Origin: Bretschneidera sinensis
Taxonomy: Eukaryota > Streptophyta > Magnoliopsida > Brassicales > Akaniaceae
DNA length: 64,000 nt
Assembly (NCBI GenBank): GCA_023935145.1
Contig: CM043702.1
Span: forward strand, 77,965,320-78,029,319
Reading direction: 5' to 3'
This document shows positions 1-11,407 of the stretch, piece by piece. The notes beneath the pieces were generated by a model. The model made no database searches. It was not told where the DNA came from and worked only from the letters and a program-made list of their open reading frames with translations. The position numbers and the translations under genes are program-made. The first letter of the stretch is position 1, and each line of letters starts with the position of its first letter.

Positions 1-1636
1 GTACAAGGATCGACTAGTGGTGAAAGGTTTTAATCAAAAGAAAGGAACAAACTTCGATGAAATTTTTTCTCTAGTGGTAAAGAAAAGTTCCATATGAGTT
101 GTACTTAGTTTGGCAGCTAAATTGAATCTTGAACTAGAGCAGTTGCATGTAAAGATGATGTTTCTTCATAGTGACTTGGATGAAGATATTTATATGGTTC
201 AACTAGAAGATTTTGAAGTGAAAGGAAAAAAGAGCATAGGTTGCATGTTGAAGAAGAGTTTTTATAGATTAAAACTGGCTCCTAGGAAGTGGAACATGAA
301 GTTTGATTCATTTATGGTGGATCACAATTACTAGAGGACAACTTCAGATCCTTACGTATATGTTAGTAAATTCTTTGATGGTAAATTCATTATACTTTTT
401 CTCTATGTGGATAATAATTTTATTGTGGGACAAGATGCTAAGATGATTGACAAGTTGAAAGAGGATTTGTTCAAGTCCTTTGATATGAAGGACTTAATTC
501 AAGTACAAGCCTAAACTCCAAGAATGTAACCAAAGAGAAGAAGAAAAATTTCTCTATTTTGATTGAATAAATCAGTTTCCTTAACACAATTCCTATTTAT
601 ATCACCTTATGACTACTTAGTTAGCTAAGTTGATAGTTACAAAGGTAGTTACAATTCTGTTTTGATATTAACAACCTAATAACTAACTACCTTGTCTTCT
701 TCTTAACTCTTTCCTTTGTTATATCTGTATTGTTGTGGCTGTAATCTTTGGAGCTGTAGTGACCTTATTGGCTTTAGTACAGCTGCTTTAACATCCCTTT
801 TCCCTCATTGCAGCTTTGGTAACCTAGCTTCCTTTTACTTTCATCTCCAAGTCTTATAGGTGTTGTCTTCTTTGTTTCTTTGCCACTGTATTAGTACTCC
901 TCTTGCCAACTAATATAAATTGAGTAAGAAATTGTGTCCATCAAAAAAAGAAAAAAAAATGAAAAGATGATAGCAATTCCTTACTCCTCTATAGTTGCTA
1001 GCTTAATGTATGTTATGGTTTGCACGCTACCAGACATTGCTCATATTGTTGGTGTGGTTAGCAAGTTTTTGTCTAATCCAGGTAAAAAGCACTACAAAGC
1101 AGTGAAGTGGATCTTGAGATATCTAAGGGGTATCTCCAAGTTATGTTTGAGTTTTGGGAGTTCAAAACCAGTTCTTGAGGGTTATACAGATTCATATATG
1201 GTAGGCGATCTTGATGCTAAAAAGTCTATATCGGGGTTCTTGTTCACTTTCACAAGGCGAGTTATTTCATGGAAATCAAAATTACGAAAGTGTGTTTCTT
1301 ATCGACTACTGAAGCTGAGTACATTGCAGCGAACGAAGAAGGGAAATATATGCTTTGGATTATGAGATTTCTTAAAGAATTGGGTTTGAAACAACAAGAG
1401 TATATGGTTTTTTGTAACAGTCAGAGTGCTATGGATCTGAGCAAAAATATCATGTATCATTCACGTGCGAAACATATTGAGGTGAGATAACATTGGACAC
1501 GTGAGGTGATTGAAAAACAGTTATTGAAGTTAAAAAAGATTCCCAAATATAAGAATGCTGAAAACATTTTGACAAAAGTAGTTCATAAAGAAAAGCTTGA
1601 GCTCTGTTCGACGATGGTCGGGATAGACTCTAAGTG
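1..1636 (+). pseudogene. Ty1/copia pol remnant (RT and RNase H)
   Basis: Reading 1-502 and then 905-1636 gives the reverse transcriptase and RNase H end of a copia polyprotein; the gag, protease and integrase parts lie before the window. Landmarks are an RT stretch at 110-334, the active-site region near 400-420 reading LYVDNN where the family has YVDD, PYSSIVASLMYVM at about 976-1015, STTEAEYIAA near 1311-1340, and SRAKHIEVR before the stop near 1488, followed by a degenerate tail. A stop at 332-334, a frameshift near 1300, the altered active site and a foreign block at 503-904 make it non-functional. It ends directly before a purine tract and an LTR, as expected for the 3' end of a copia element. 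Family assignment is firm; subfamily is not determined. Confidence 0.9.
503..904 (-). repeat. foreign LTR-like block replacing part of copia RT
   Basis: About 400 bases with no coding resemblance to copia sit between RT (ending FDMKDL) and the resumed reading frame (LSKKLCPS from about 917). On the minus strand it carries a TATA-like ATATAAATAGG near 593-603 followed by T-rich leader-like sequence, which looks like part of an LTR in reverse orientation. The intervening copia codons (roughly 75) are absent, so this is a replacement rather than a clean insertion, and I see no target duplication. The identity as an LTR piece is inferred. Confidence 0.4.
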
Positions 1637-1667
1637 AGTCGCATGATGAATCTCTCCCTTTATGAGA

Positions 1668-1680
1668 TAGAGGGGGAGAT
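1668..1680 (+). other. polypurine tract of the copia element
   Basis: The bases AGAGGGGGAGA directly precede the LTR start TGTTGGG. This is the plus-strand priming site typical of plant copia elements, and it fixes the LTR boundary. Confidence 0.8.
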
Positions 1681-2546
1681 TGTTGGGTTTGTAGTCCAGT
1701 CAATAAAACTTTAAAAAAAAAAGTGAAAAAAAAAGTTTAGGCAATTATGGAGTTTGGTGTCGTCATCGTTACATGTCCATTATCATTGGACCAAATAATG
1801 TTTTGTTTTCAAACCCAAAAAAGCTATTGGACACGTGTTACAATTAATAAAGAGTAGTTCTCCTAATAGGAGAAACTCATTGGCAGCTAAGAAAATTAAT
1901 ACTAGTAGGACATTGAAACCTAGGAAATAAGAGTCATTGATGCGATTATAAAAGGGACGTTATTCCTTTTACTAAGTACATAGTTTTTGCTATGTACAGT
2001 GTTTTAGTGAAACAAAATGTAGTTAGTTTTTCTTCATGTAAGCCAAGTGCTATAGTAGAGAATAGTTTTTCTTTTACCGAGAGAGTGAAAGAGAAAATAA
2101 GGTTATAACAATTTGGAGTTTTTTAGGGTATTATTTAAATTGTTTGGTTACAAAGAATCTAGTTATTTGGGATTTTTAGTTCCTACTGTGGTGATTGATT
2201 TTGGCGAAACATAAAGACTTCTCATATTTAAGTGGTTGGTAATACTACAATAGTTTTTCCTAGAGAGGTAATTTTGTATTGTTACCAAATTATTGTGTGT
2301 GCATAAACTTGAGAAAAAAACTTTGTAATCGTTATTTACATAGTGGAGTTGATCTTTTACCCCGTGGTTTTTTTCTTTCTAAACTGGAGGTTTTCCATGT
2401 AAATTTTTGTGTTCTTGATTGATTGTTTTATTTGGTACTTGTCGTCTTATTTTTGCACATATTATGATTGTGATTATATTTAATTCGTGATTTTGGTAAA
2501 ATTGTGATACTTAGTTAATTGTTGAAGGTTTATATTTTTTCCAACA
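1681..2546 (+). mobile_element. 3' LTR of the Ty1/copia element
   Basis: The LTR starts TGTTGG right after the purine tract and ends CCAACA at 2541-2546, giving a 6-bp terminal inverted repeat and a length of 866 bp. A promoter-like ATTATAAAAGGG lies at about 1943-1955. The 5' LTR lies outside the window, so age and target duplication cannot be judged; the bases after the LTR are TAATC. Confidence 0.8.
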
Positions 2547-2960
2547 TAATCTTCTTCCAAATTTTATCAGATCAGTAATGTACTTAGAAGATTTACTCCT
2601 CTCATTGTAGAGTTGGGTTTATGAGGCAGGTAAAGATAACAATTCTTCTTTGTGTACTACAATTGATAATTTCCTACTTTTTGGTTTATTTATGTGGGCT
2701 TACTATTTTTCTTTTGCTTTTTTCCTTTACTGATGAATGTATTTATCTATTATAGGTTTTATAGCTATAAATAATAGATTGTTTGATGATTTTGGAATTT
2801 ATTTATTCATTTTTCTAGTTTCTTGAATTCTAACTTATTTAGCATTACTACATGTATATCAATATCATATCTACTAACTTACTATTTTATTTTTCCAAAT
2901 AAAATGCATAATTTTTAGTTATGCTATCATTTAGGTCGTTTGTATACCCCTTTAAACCCG
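2547..2960. other. unassigned AT-rich sequence
   Basis: AT-rich sequence between the copia LTR and the LINE. No open frame, terminal repeat or family motif is visible. It may be the 3' untranslated end of the minus-strand LINE or the older host sequence both elements entered. Confidence 0.4.
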
Positions 2961-4344
2961 TCAGAGTGATACGAAAGCTACATTGAACTTTAGGCTGGGT
3001 TAAAATGTCAAATTAAAAATAATATCAATTGGATATGAAAAAAAATATATTTATAAGAGAATTTTTTCCACAAACAAAATATTATATTATTTTTAAAATG
3101 GTTTACAAAATGATCAATATGATGGGATACCCATCGAGGATAAGCATGCCCATAAAGTTCATTATACAAAACATTAGCTATGAAAAAAGGGGCTGAACAT
3201 AAAAAATAAAAAAAACATGATTGTGTAGGGTAGCAAAATGAGCTAAAAGATCTGCCAATTTGTTCCCCTCTCTTTAAATAAAAACAATTCATAACTGATT
3301 AAAGTGATTAGCTAGATTGAGGCACTCCTTCAGAAACACTTAGTGATGGTGTTGATGAGCTTGCTTGCTGGAGAAATAAGTAACTGATAAAAATGAATCA
3401 ATTTTAATAATCTAAGAAGTAACATTTTTTTGCCTTAGCTAAAAGCATTCCTTGATGATCTCTAATGATGCCAACAATCTCTACATACCTTAGATTTTCG
3501 AAAGATGAACTATCTGTATTAAGCTTGACATATCCAAAAGAGGGAGGGATCTAGTGACTCTAGAGAAAAGTATTCTTCAAGGTAAAATTGCAATGAGGTT
3601 GTGAAGTTTTAATTTGTAATAATTGGGAAGTATGTTGAAGAATGAGGGATTGATTAATTGGTTGATTTTAAAAAAGAGCAAGATTCCTAGCTTTCCAAAT
3701 TTTCTAGAAAAGAGTAGAAACATATGCAATAAAAGGATAACTTCTATCATTGTGAAGATGATGGGAATGACAAGTACAATTTTAAGGAATAGGGTTAAAT
3801 GTTGTAAGTTAGGGTGGTAATGGATATTTTTTTTATTGAAGGAGGGGACCAAATCAAGGACAATCTTAAAGAATTTGAGACATGGTTTCAGGAGTTAGAT
3901 TACAAAGTTGACAATTACATGAGTTGAGTATATGGTGATTGTAAAGGAAATTTGATGTAGGAAGCTTATCATAAGCCAATAGCCAAAGAAAAAAAAATTT
4001 GATTCTTGGAATGACTTGTAATTTACAAATGACATTCCAAGGTAAGGTAGGAAGTATAGGAGGATTATATTGGAGAAGAAGTTGATGAAGTAGAAAAGTT
4101 TCATTCTTTGATAGTGGCCACACATATGAATCACAAGTATTTTGGAAAGGAATAGGAAGGCTTTGTATTTGTAAAGTGTAAAATATGGTACTACATCATG
4201 TAGAGGGTCTTATTTCTGACACCTAGATAAATGATGAATGATGTTAGCTACTGAAATATTAAGCATTGAGATTGGAATATTATGGAAGGTATAATCAGAT
4301 AAAGTTATATTATTAATCCATTTATCTAACCATAAATCAATAGA
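2961..4344 (-). pseudogene. LINE 3' part: zf-RVT and RNase H domains
   Basis: On the minus strand, 4123-3866 reads as the zinc-binding domain that follows plant LINE reverse transcriptases (zf-RVT): a PWNVICKLQVIPRIKFFFLW core, then CNCQLCNLTPET. Upstream, about 4344-4150 reads like the preceding RT tail (DKWINNITLSDYTFHNIPIS). Downstream, about 3555-3420 reads as the start of an RNase H domain with the first catalytic aspartate in VKLNTDSSS and later GIIRDHQG; the RNase H tail is recognisable to about 3220. Several frameshifts and stops break it. The fragment is cut at 4344 by the CACTA element, and the upstream half lies at 22630-23893. Confidence 0.8.
4342..4344. repeat. left target-site duplication of the CACTA element (AGA)
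   Basis: AGA immediately precedes CACTACAAGA and is matched by AGA at 22627-22629 after the right terminus. A 3-bp duplication is the standard CACTA footprint, and the LINE reading frame continues on the far side. Confidence 0.85.
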
Positions 4345-4775
4345 CACTACAAGATATCATCTGCCAGTGCTTCATACAAGCGTCGCCATGTGTCCTCCAC
4401 CCGTGCTTCACCACAATGTTCAATGCAAAACCAATTTCATATTGTGGTGCTTGTAAGTGTCAAAATATGCTAAAAACTCATTTCATATTGCGGCGCTTAT
4501 AAGTGCCGAAATATGCTAAAAACCTATTTCATATTGCAACGCTTGTAAGTACCAAAATATACTAAAACCCATTTCATATTGCGGTACTTCAAAGCACTGA
4601 AATATGTTAAAAGCCCATTTTATATTGTGACGCTTTTAAGCACCAAAATAAGACATAAGATATGACACATAGCAACACTTATAAGTGCCACTAAGTGACA
4701 GTGTCATGTAGCGGCACTTTTAAACACCACTATTTGGCTGTGTCATATATTGACGCTTTCAAGTGCCGATATAAA
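4345..4775. repeat. CACTA left terminus and subterminal repeats
   Basis: After the CACTA terminus, a short motif of the form GGCGCTTNTAAGTGCC recurs about every 46 bp between roughly 4436 and 4640, separated by a spacer like AAATATGCTAAAAACC, then more loosely to 4775. Most copies are near-palindromic. Such subterminal repeats are the binding sites of TNP1-type proteins in known CACTA elements; the right end carries the same motif. Confidence 0.8.
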
Positions 4776-4859
4776 ACTTAAAAAGCCCGAGTTTCTTGTG
4801 AGCTTTTGTAAATTTTCAGGGCTCACGCGCAGAGCTCGAGTCAAAATTTTCAGAGGCTC

Positions 4860-5172
4860 GAGTGTGTCTTCCTCCTCATCAACCAAGTTTTGTTCTTTGT
4901 CTCTAATCTCTCTCTTGATCTACATTAGTCTTCTAGGATTTTCAGTGTCTTTGGTTGTAAATTTGTATGCTTATATACTCTCGTTTGATTTTGTAGATTT
5001 ATTCGCACGCAGAGATTGAGTGTGTCTTCTTCCTCATCAACCAGGTTTGCTTCTTTGTCTCTAATCTCTCTCTCTCTCTCGATCTATAGTAGTCTTCTAA
5101 GATTTTCTGTGTCTTTTGTAGTTTGTTTGCTTATGCACTCCATTTGATTTCTTAGATTTGTTTAGGTTAGTG
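4860..5172 (+). repeat. 158-bp tandem duplication inside the CACTA element
   Basis: Two diverged copies start at about 4860 and 5018, both opening GAGTGTGTCTTC and both containing CTTCTTTGTCTCTAATCTC-like CT-rich sequence. The second copy has an expanded CT run. The CT-rich character suggests a leader or promoter region, but no gene start is evident nearby. Confidence 0.75.
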
Positions 5173-6552
5173 GGAAAACTAAGGCAAAATTTCACTTTCA
5201 GGCATCATTTGGAATACTTAATATTAGTTTGTAATTGGAGTAGTTAATATTAGCTACTAGAGATGATGGATCAAGAAACTGCGTAGGTTGGACTCGGTAG
5301 TGTAGATACTTGAACCCATAATTTAGAATACCTAATGTGGAATTTTTTTTTTTTATCTTGAAACCCATAATTTAAATTAGATATTACAAAAAACACTTAT
5401 ATTTATATGAAAACTATACTTGCATCCTTGAAAATAGAGATTCAAGAATGTAAATGTATATTTTAGGCTAATGTTTGACTAGGATTCTGAGATGCAAGTT
5501 ATTTTCTATATACATAAATATATATTTTTAATTATCTCCTTTAGATCAAAATAAAATCAACTCAACAGTCAAATGATTATTTTCTATTCATTTTCTATTT
5601 GATTCCCATTAATCACTTTGCATTTTTGATACCGAAGCAAAGTGCACCCTTAAAAAGAAAATCCCAGGTGAATGACTTAGGCAAGAGAAAAAAGAAAAAA
5701 GAAAAAAGAAAGATGAAGAAGAAGATAACTAAAATAAGAGTGAATGACATTGGAAAACGAAAGCTTTCTTTGGAAGTATTATCATCGAGCCCTAAAAAGA
5801 GAAACAAGTTCCTCCTAGTATCTCTTTTTTGTCTCAATAAAGAAGTATAAATTGAGATTTATAGAATCAAAAATAGATGTTTATGTCTTCTTATATGACT
5901 TCAATTAGTTTTTCTTGTTAACTATTATTTTTTGTTGTTTATTTCTCTATTTAAATTTAACTCTCACTTTCTCTCTCTAATCCTATAGTGGAAGTTATAT
6001 GTATTGAACCAAAATCAGTCAAGTTTTTAGCTAAACTCTGCATATAAGTTATCATTTTCTGTTATTAAATTCTACAAAATAACACCATGACTTCTTAGTA
6101 TAAGAACCATTGCATTTGCCCCCAAGTCCCCTACATCATGTTTGGACATATGAACCTGCACTTGCATCACCAGTTATTAATTTAGTACCTTGCTCTGCTG
6201 TGAACAGAAAGAAAAACTTCAAATTTTTTTGTCAATAAGAAGTTTATCTCTAAAAAGTTACTCTCCAAGTGTTGGCATAACTTAACGTTGAAGAAGATAT
6301 AGTGATAGACTGATAGTGCAAGGGTTCTTAGAAACTAGACTAATCTAAGAGCAAATTAGGAACCATATTTCTAGTGATCTACTTGAGTGAAATATATATT
6401 TTGTTTAATTTTCAATATGGAACTGTTATTCTAAAAGATTTAAGCATACCCTTTCGAGAACAGTTACCAAAGTTTCCTCCCACTTTCTCCAAATTGACAT
6501 TTCTAACTGCACGGCTATTGAAAGGCTATGATCTTTGTATAATCATAACTAG
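5173..6552. other. unassigned CACTA internal sequence
   Basis: I recognise no gene here. Position 5599-5850 holds an 83-codon lysine-rich open frame created largely by an AAAGA run, which I do not regard as a real gene. Around 6415-6530 a short frame reads FREQLPKFPPTFSKLTFL, unidentified. The space may hold diverged exons of a transposon gene or captured host sequence; neither can be shown by eye. Confidence 0.4.
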
Positions 6553-7057
6553 TGTTGATGCTGAAAATATTTTGTTAAGCTGGAGGCCCAAAATCTTAGG
6601 ATCTACACTGGAAGAGAACAATGAACTAAAGAGTCGCCGAAGAGAGAGGGGTGGTGCCTCTGAAGACTCTCTAATGCCTTTGTTAGTGCGAAGTTTTTTA
6701 GAGAAAACGAAGAGGATTGTGATTGTAGTATTGATGGTGTTTATAACGAAATTAAAATTATGTTGAGATCTGCGTACCTTGGACTTTTTTATAGTAGTTT
6801 AGGGAGCAAGTTCATTACGTGCTCAGGACGACACGATCCCTGAGATCCCGCTTTTCTTTCGAAGGTTCTTGTTACATGTTCAGAGATGACATAGTCCTTG
6901 AAATCTTGCTTCTATTTTAGCATGTGAGAAGTCTGTTAGTGATTACGGCTTCGTCATTTGCTCTTTTACGTGCCGGTTATTGACGCAGCCACGTATCATT
7001 CGATCATTGGAGGGGGAGTTATCCAGGCTACTAGAGAGTGAATTATTTACTGCATCA
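6553..7057 (-). repeat. element A 3' LTR
   Basis: Begins TGTTGATG and ends CATCA in window orientation, matching the copy at 16300-16815 over its full length with scattered substitutions and small indels (505 versus 516 bp). On the minus strand a TATA-like CTATAAAAAA lies near 6785-6796. Confidence 0.85.
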
Positions 7058-7075
7058 AAAGCCCCCCACTTCCTT
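7058..7075 (-). other. element A polypurine tract
   Basis: On the minus strand AAGTGGGGGGCTTTT precedes the 3' LTR. The same tract (AAGTGGGGGGCCTT) precedes the 3' LTR of element B at 45380-45393, confirming both boundaries. Confidence 0.8.
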
Positions 7076-7127
7076 AAGTATATTTATGTACTTGAGGAAG
7101 TATAATGGATCTTTGTGCTGTTGGTTG

Positions 7128-8290
7128 CATGCTTTGAGTTGTGAAGCCTGGGGCTGAGCATATGAGCAACAATCAAAATGCTCGACTTTGCGAACGTGGA
7201 GCCGAGCATATGAGAAGAAGTCAAAATGCTCGGACCTAGAGATGTGAGGCTGAGCATATGAGAAGCAGTCAAAATGCTCAGCCTTGGAGACATGGGACCA
7301 AGCATATGAGTAGCAATCAAAATGCTTGGCCATGGAGACATGGGACTGAGCATTTGAGCAGTAGTTAAGATGCTCGGCCTTGGGACATAGGACCGAGTAT
7401 ATAAGCATCATTCAAAATGCTTGGCCTTGGAGACATAGGACTGAGTATATGAGCAGTAGTTAAAATGCTCGACCTTGGAGACATAGGACTGAGCATATGA
7501 GCAGCAGTCAAAATGCTAGGCCTTGGAGACGTGCAACCGAGCATATAAGGCTTAATCAAAATGCTCAACCTTGGAGACATAGGAGCAAGCATACGAGCAG
7601 CAATCAAAATGCTCGGCCTTGGAGACCGAGGGCCGAGCATATGAGGCTTAATCAAAATGCTCGGCATTGGAGACATAGGATCGAGCATATAAGTAGCAGT
7701 CAAAATGCTCGGTCTTGGAGACGTAGGACCGAGCATATGACCAGTAGTCAAAATGCTCGGCCTTGGAGACATAAGATTAAGCATATGAACAACAGTCAAA
7801 ATGCTTGGCTTTGGAGACATGAGACAGAGCATATGAGCAGCAGTCAAAATTCTCGACTTTGGAGACCTGAGATCGAGCATATGAGCAGTAGTCAAAATGC
7901 TCGGCCTTGGAGACATGAGACCTTGCATATGAGCAACAGTCAAAATGCTCGGCTTTGGAGATATAGGATCGAACATATGAGCAATAGTCAAAATGTTCAG
8001 CCTTGGAGACATGGGACCGAGCATATGAGCAGCAGTCAAAATGCTTGGCCTTGGAGATGTGGGGCCAAGCAACAGTCAAAAGGCTCATCCTTGGAGACAT
8101 AAGACCGAGCATATGAGCAGCAGCAAAATGCTCGACCTTAGAGACATGGGACCGAGCATACGAGTAGTGGTAAAAATGCTCAGCCTTGGAGACATAGGAT
8201 CGAGCATATGAGCAACAGTCAAAATACTCAGCCTTGGAGACGTGGGACCGAGCATATGAGCAGTAGTCAAAATGCTCAACCTTAGAGATC
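7128..8290. repeat. 48-bp hairpin minisatellite of element A, about 24 units
   Basis: A 48-bp unit repeats head to tail with about 10-20 percent variation. Consensus features are CCGAGCAT, then ATGAGCAGCAGTCAAA, then ATGCTCGG, then CCTTGGAGACATAGGA. CCGAGCAT and ATGCTCGG are reverse complements, so each unit can fold into an 8-bp stem with a 16-base loop. Because 48 is a multiple of three, long open frames appear on both strands; I treat these as artefacts. The array lies between the polypurine tract and the promoter of the antisense gene. A homologous array in element B is at 44401-45345. Confidence 0.9.
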
Positions 8291-8329
8291 TTCGATGGGG
8301 AGTTGGCCTTCATAGTTTCTTGGGCCATC

Positions 8330-8520
8330 ATCTTCCTTTCTTTGGACCCATAAAATACTTTAGTGTTCTTCTTCTATGTTTTGGGCCTATAGGGGTCCTT
8401 TGGGAAATTTCTTTTGCTTTAGGCCCACAAAAAGCTTTTGGGAAATTTCTTTTGCTTTAGGCCCAGAAAAACCTTTGGGTAATTTCTTTTTCTTTGGGCC
8501 CATAAAATCCTTTGGGCTTG
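8330..8520. repeat. short 38-bp tandem repeats of element A
   Basis: Three to four copies of a unit containing TTTGGGAAATTTCTTTTGC and AGGCCCA lie between the 48-bp array and the antisense promoter. Element B has comparable GGCCCA-containing repeats at about 44215-44400 in the matching place. Confidence 0.7.
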
Positions 8521-8769
8521 CTTCAGAACACTCTGTGGAAATATTCAATGCTGGAATGTTGGACTGTTCTAGAATATTTTGTGGAGGCATTTAATGTTGG
8601 AGCATGCACTATCATTTTGGGGAGTGTAAAGGTGGTGCATGTGTTTGATGGTATACCTTTAGTTGCCTTGGGGAATGAAATGGTACCATTTTCCCTTGAT
8701 TATGACCAACATCATGTCTTTATAGCTGGGGGTGGAGTTAATTTCCCTCGTTAATCATGCCTGGGCTTC

Positions 8770-8777
8770 TATATAAG
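8770..8777 (+). promoter_or_regulatory. TATA box of the antisense gene in element A
   Basis: TATATAAG in the context GGGCTTCTATATAAGAGAAT lies 240 bp before the antisense start codon. Element B has TCCTATATAAGG in the matching position (43939-43949, minus). The leaders that follow also match (CACTTCATTTAC against CACTTCACTTGT, then GAGAGCCCA in both). Conservation outside the LTR between two divergent elements supports a dedicated promoter. Confidence 0.65.
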
Positions 8778-9009
8778 AGAATAGTTTCCTCTTATTTCTT
8801 TGTTTCACTTCATTTACATTTAGAGAGAAAATTTTGTGAGCCCTCAGAGTCAACCAAAGTTTGAGAGCCCATGGAGTTAACTAGAGTTTGAGATCTTTCA
8901 GTTTTGTGGAGGAGGTTCGAGGTATGCTTGCTCATAGTTGGTATTGAAGTGCTCGGAATTACCGTGGTGATCTGCATTGTTGGTGAGTTTTCCCTTTTTT
9001 ACTCTTATA

Positions 9010-11060
9010 ATGGCTTCGGTAGGTAGTCACTGCGATAGATCTAGTGGTAGTTGTAGTCAGAGTGAGGATAGTGAGAGGCACTATCCAGGTAGTTGGATAG
9101 AGCCGTGGGTTTGGACGGAGTCTCTAGTGAGGATGGGGCCTCTAAAGATGATAGTGCCTAGGAATGACCATTGGAAGTGGTTCCCTATAAGGCTAGGGAA
9201 GAATAAAATGAGGAGGAAGAGGATTCTTCATCCGAGGATGAGGATTCTTCTTCTGGACATGAGGAGGATAACGTTTTAGCATTGCTCAAGAGGGATATGA
9301 GGGTGGAAGAGAGGGCGTAGTGGTCATTTGTGGTGAATTATGTACCAAATAAGCTGGAGGTCAGAGAGCTCGAGGTCATCTGGCGCATGTATTGGATTCT
9401 GAAAGAGTACACCCTAAGGAATGCTGGTGTTGGGGAAAAGGTTTGCAACATCCTCCCGAGCTAAGTGCCCTTCGAGATATGTGTTTACAAACAACATATG
9501 AGAGTCGGGCTCAGATTTCCTCTCTATTATTTCCTCTGCTCGGTGCTTAGATACTTCAATATAGTGCTGTGTCAGCTGGTGCTCAATTTCGTCCGTCTAA
9601 TCATGGCATTCATCTATGTTTGCATGGATGTGAAGGGGCTAATGAAAATAAACTTTTTTAAATCCCACTTCCAAATCAGCAAGCATGGCCAGCATGGGTG
9701 GGTCGTGATTAGCTCTAAAGCCAGGAAGGGGTTGTTGAAGAAGAAGCCCACGTTTATCAAGTTGTGGAAGAAAACCTTCTTCTATGTCTATAGCGAGAAA
9801 AGTTTGGGGGTTCCACTAACTTGGGGTTTGGACCATGTGGGGAAATGTAAGAAACCCCACCTCCTGCACTGTGAGCAAGAAATGCTAAAAACTATGGTTG
9901 CCTCGCCTATTGACGTTAGCGTCTTATATGACAACGAGAAGCTGGTGAAGCATGATCTTTGCCCTCACTGTTCTAAGAAAACTTTAGAGAGTGGTATATA
10001 CTTAAAAACCCCTTCCAAATTTATTTACTTCTTGTCACTTATACTTGTGTTTTTTGTTGAGTAGAAATTGAAGCCATAGCCAAGGCCAGGGAACAAGCAA
10101 AGAAGATGGCCTTAGAGAGAAAGAGGGCTGCTTAAGCTGGCAAGCAACCTGTATAAGCCAAAGAATCGAAGAAGCGACCATGGGCTCCTTCTCCCGTCCC
10201 TATTGATGTGAAGACCTCGAGCCCTTCCAAGCCCTCTTTTAAACCGAGGGATATTTCTCCTGTACCTCTACCTGAGCACTTGCGCCCCTCGTTCTCATCC
10301 CAAGGGGCTCATTCAGAAGCCAAGGTCTTTATACCTAACTGGAGCATAAAGATGGACGACTCTATATTTGCTCATGCCAGGGTTGCTCGAGAGCACCTCA
10401 TTCTAGGCATCCCTCCGCGTGATGTGATCAAGCTTGGGAAGAAGACCATTGAGAGCCTTTGCTCCATGGCTGAAGTCTTGGCCTCCTAAGTGAGCCTTTC
10501 TATCTTGGCTTGTTGTTTCTTTGAATTTTTTCTGCTTCATTGTAGCTTAACTTATTCTTTTGTTTTTCACTTCAGCCGAGCGTGGTAAATGGGATGTTGT
10601 TGTGTCGCTGCTTGCATATGCGCGACAGGCTGATTTGGTGCCAGCAAAAGCTAGATAACATTGTGGGCTTATCCAGCAGCTGCAGGGCTCCTTGAAATGA
10701 GCTTATCTGAACAAAGAGGAAGTTGATCGGGCCAGGGTCGAGGCCGTGGAGGAGAGGGAGGCAATACACAAAGAGAAGGACATTGTCAAGGCCTCTGAGA
10801 AAAGCCTGAGGGAAAAGATGAAGGAGGCCATCAAGAGGGCCGTAGAGGAGGCTATAGATGACTTCAAGAACTCATCTTTCTTCCAAGAGGCTGTGGAGGA
10901 GGAGGCTGGGTTCTAGTACCTCGAAGGGTTCCTGGAAGCCAAGAAGAAGGCCGAGCTACTTTACCCCTCGGTTGACTTCTCAGCTCTTGAGCTTGTTGCC
11001 TTGGGGGAGGAAGATGGAGTTGTATCAGACGGATCTAAAGACGAGGAGGATGAGGTGTAG
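9010..11060 (+). pseudogene. antisense gene (aORF) of element A, Transposase_28-like, spliced
   Basis: Encoded opposite to pol. The start at 9010 opens MASVGSHCDRSSG. The N-terminal part is acidic and serine-rich. A middle block reading GLRFPLYYF, VLRYFNIVLCQLV and HFQISKHGQHGWVV (about 9499-9700) resembles the 'putative gypsy type transposon' family (Transposase_28). A likely intron spans 9994-10064 (GT to AG) and joins ESG to EIEAIAKAREQAKKMALE. A second intron runs about 10490-10575. The last part is a charged, probably coiled-coil region ending near YPSVDFSALEL. A stop precedes the second donor and others occur later, so the copy is broken. Copies in B and G share this order. The biochemical role of these proteins is unknown. 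Confidence 0.7.
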
Positions 11061-11117
11061 GCCTAGCTGAGTGGCGCTGTGGGAGAGACTGCATCCGATG
11101 AGGAGGTCGATCCTTGA

Positions 11118-11407
11118 GGACTTGGAGCTTTTTCTTCTTTTTCTTCTTCTTTTTGTAGTTTGAGACCGATAGTGCCTCTCTTATGCTTGTAATTATATTT
11201 TTTAATGAAATTTGTTTTTTTCACCTTATCGCCCTTTGCAAAATTTCATTTTTTCATTGTTCTTTAATTGGTGAGAGAGGCTGAGTGGAGGTAACTTGGA
11301 AAATAAGGTGTAGTAGGGGAAATAATGGATTCTTTCATTGATACCGAGAGGTTCATCAGTTACATTTTTGTCATATATGAAGCATGAAACTCAAGGGGAG
11401 TACACTA
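11118..11407. other. gap between convergent 3' ends of aORF and pol in element A
   Basis: About 290 bp of T-rich sequence separates the end of the plus-strand antisense gene and the end of the minus-strand pol. No further gene is visible. Transcripts from both sides would meet here. Confidence 0.6.

Noticed and set aside
5599..5850. Lysine-rich 83-codon gene in the CACTA element
   Set aside because: It is driven by an AAAGA-type low-complexity run, with no homology by eye and an equally open frame on the other strand.
7128..8290. CRISPR array
   Set aside because: The units are contiguous 48-bp repeats without unique spacers, and the context is a plant retrotransposon.
7365..8331. Long open frames on both strands of the 48-bp array encoding 16-residue repeats
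   Set aside because: The unit length is a multiple of three and few stops occur in the consensus, so several frames stay open by chance. No start context, promoter or conserved choice of frame; the same holds for 44401-45396 and 35319-35573.
8567..8580. Heat-shock-element-like TTCTAGAATATTTT upstream of the antisense promoter of A
   Set aside because: Only one near-consensus site is present and the matching region of element B lacks it, so it is probably chance.
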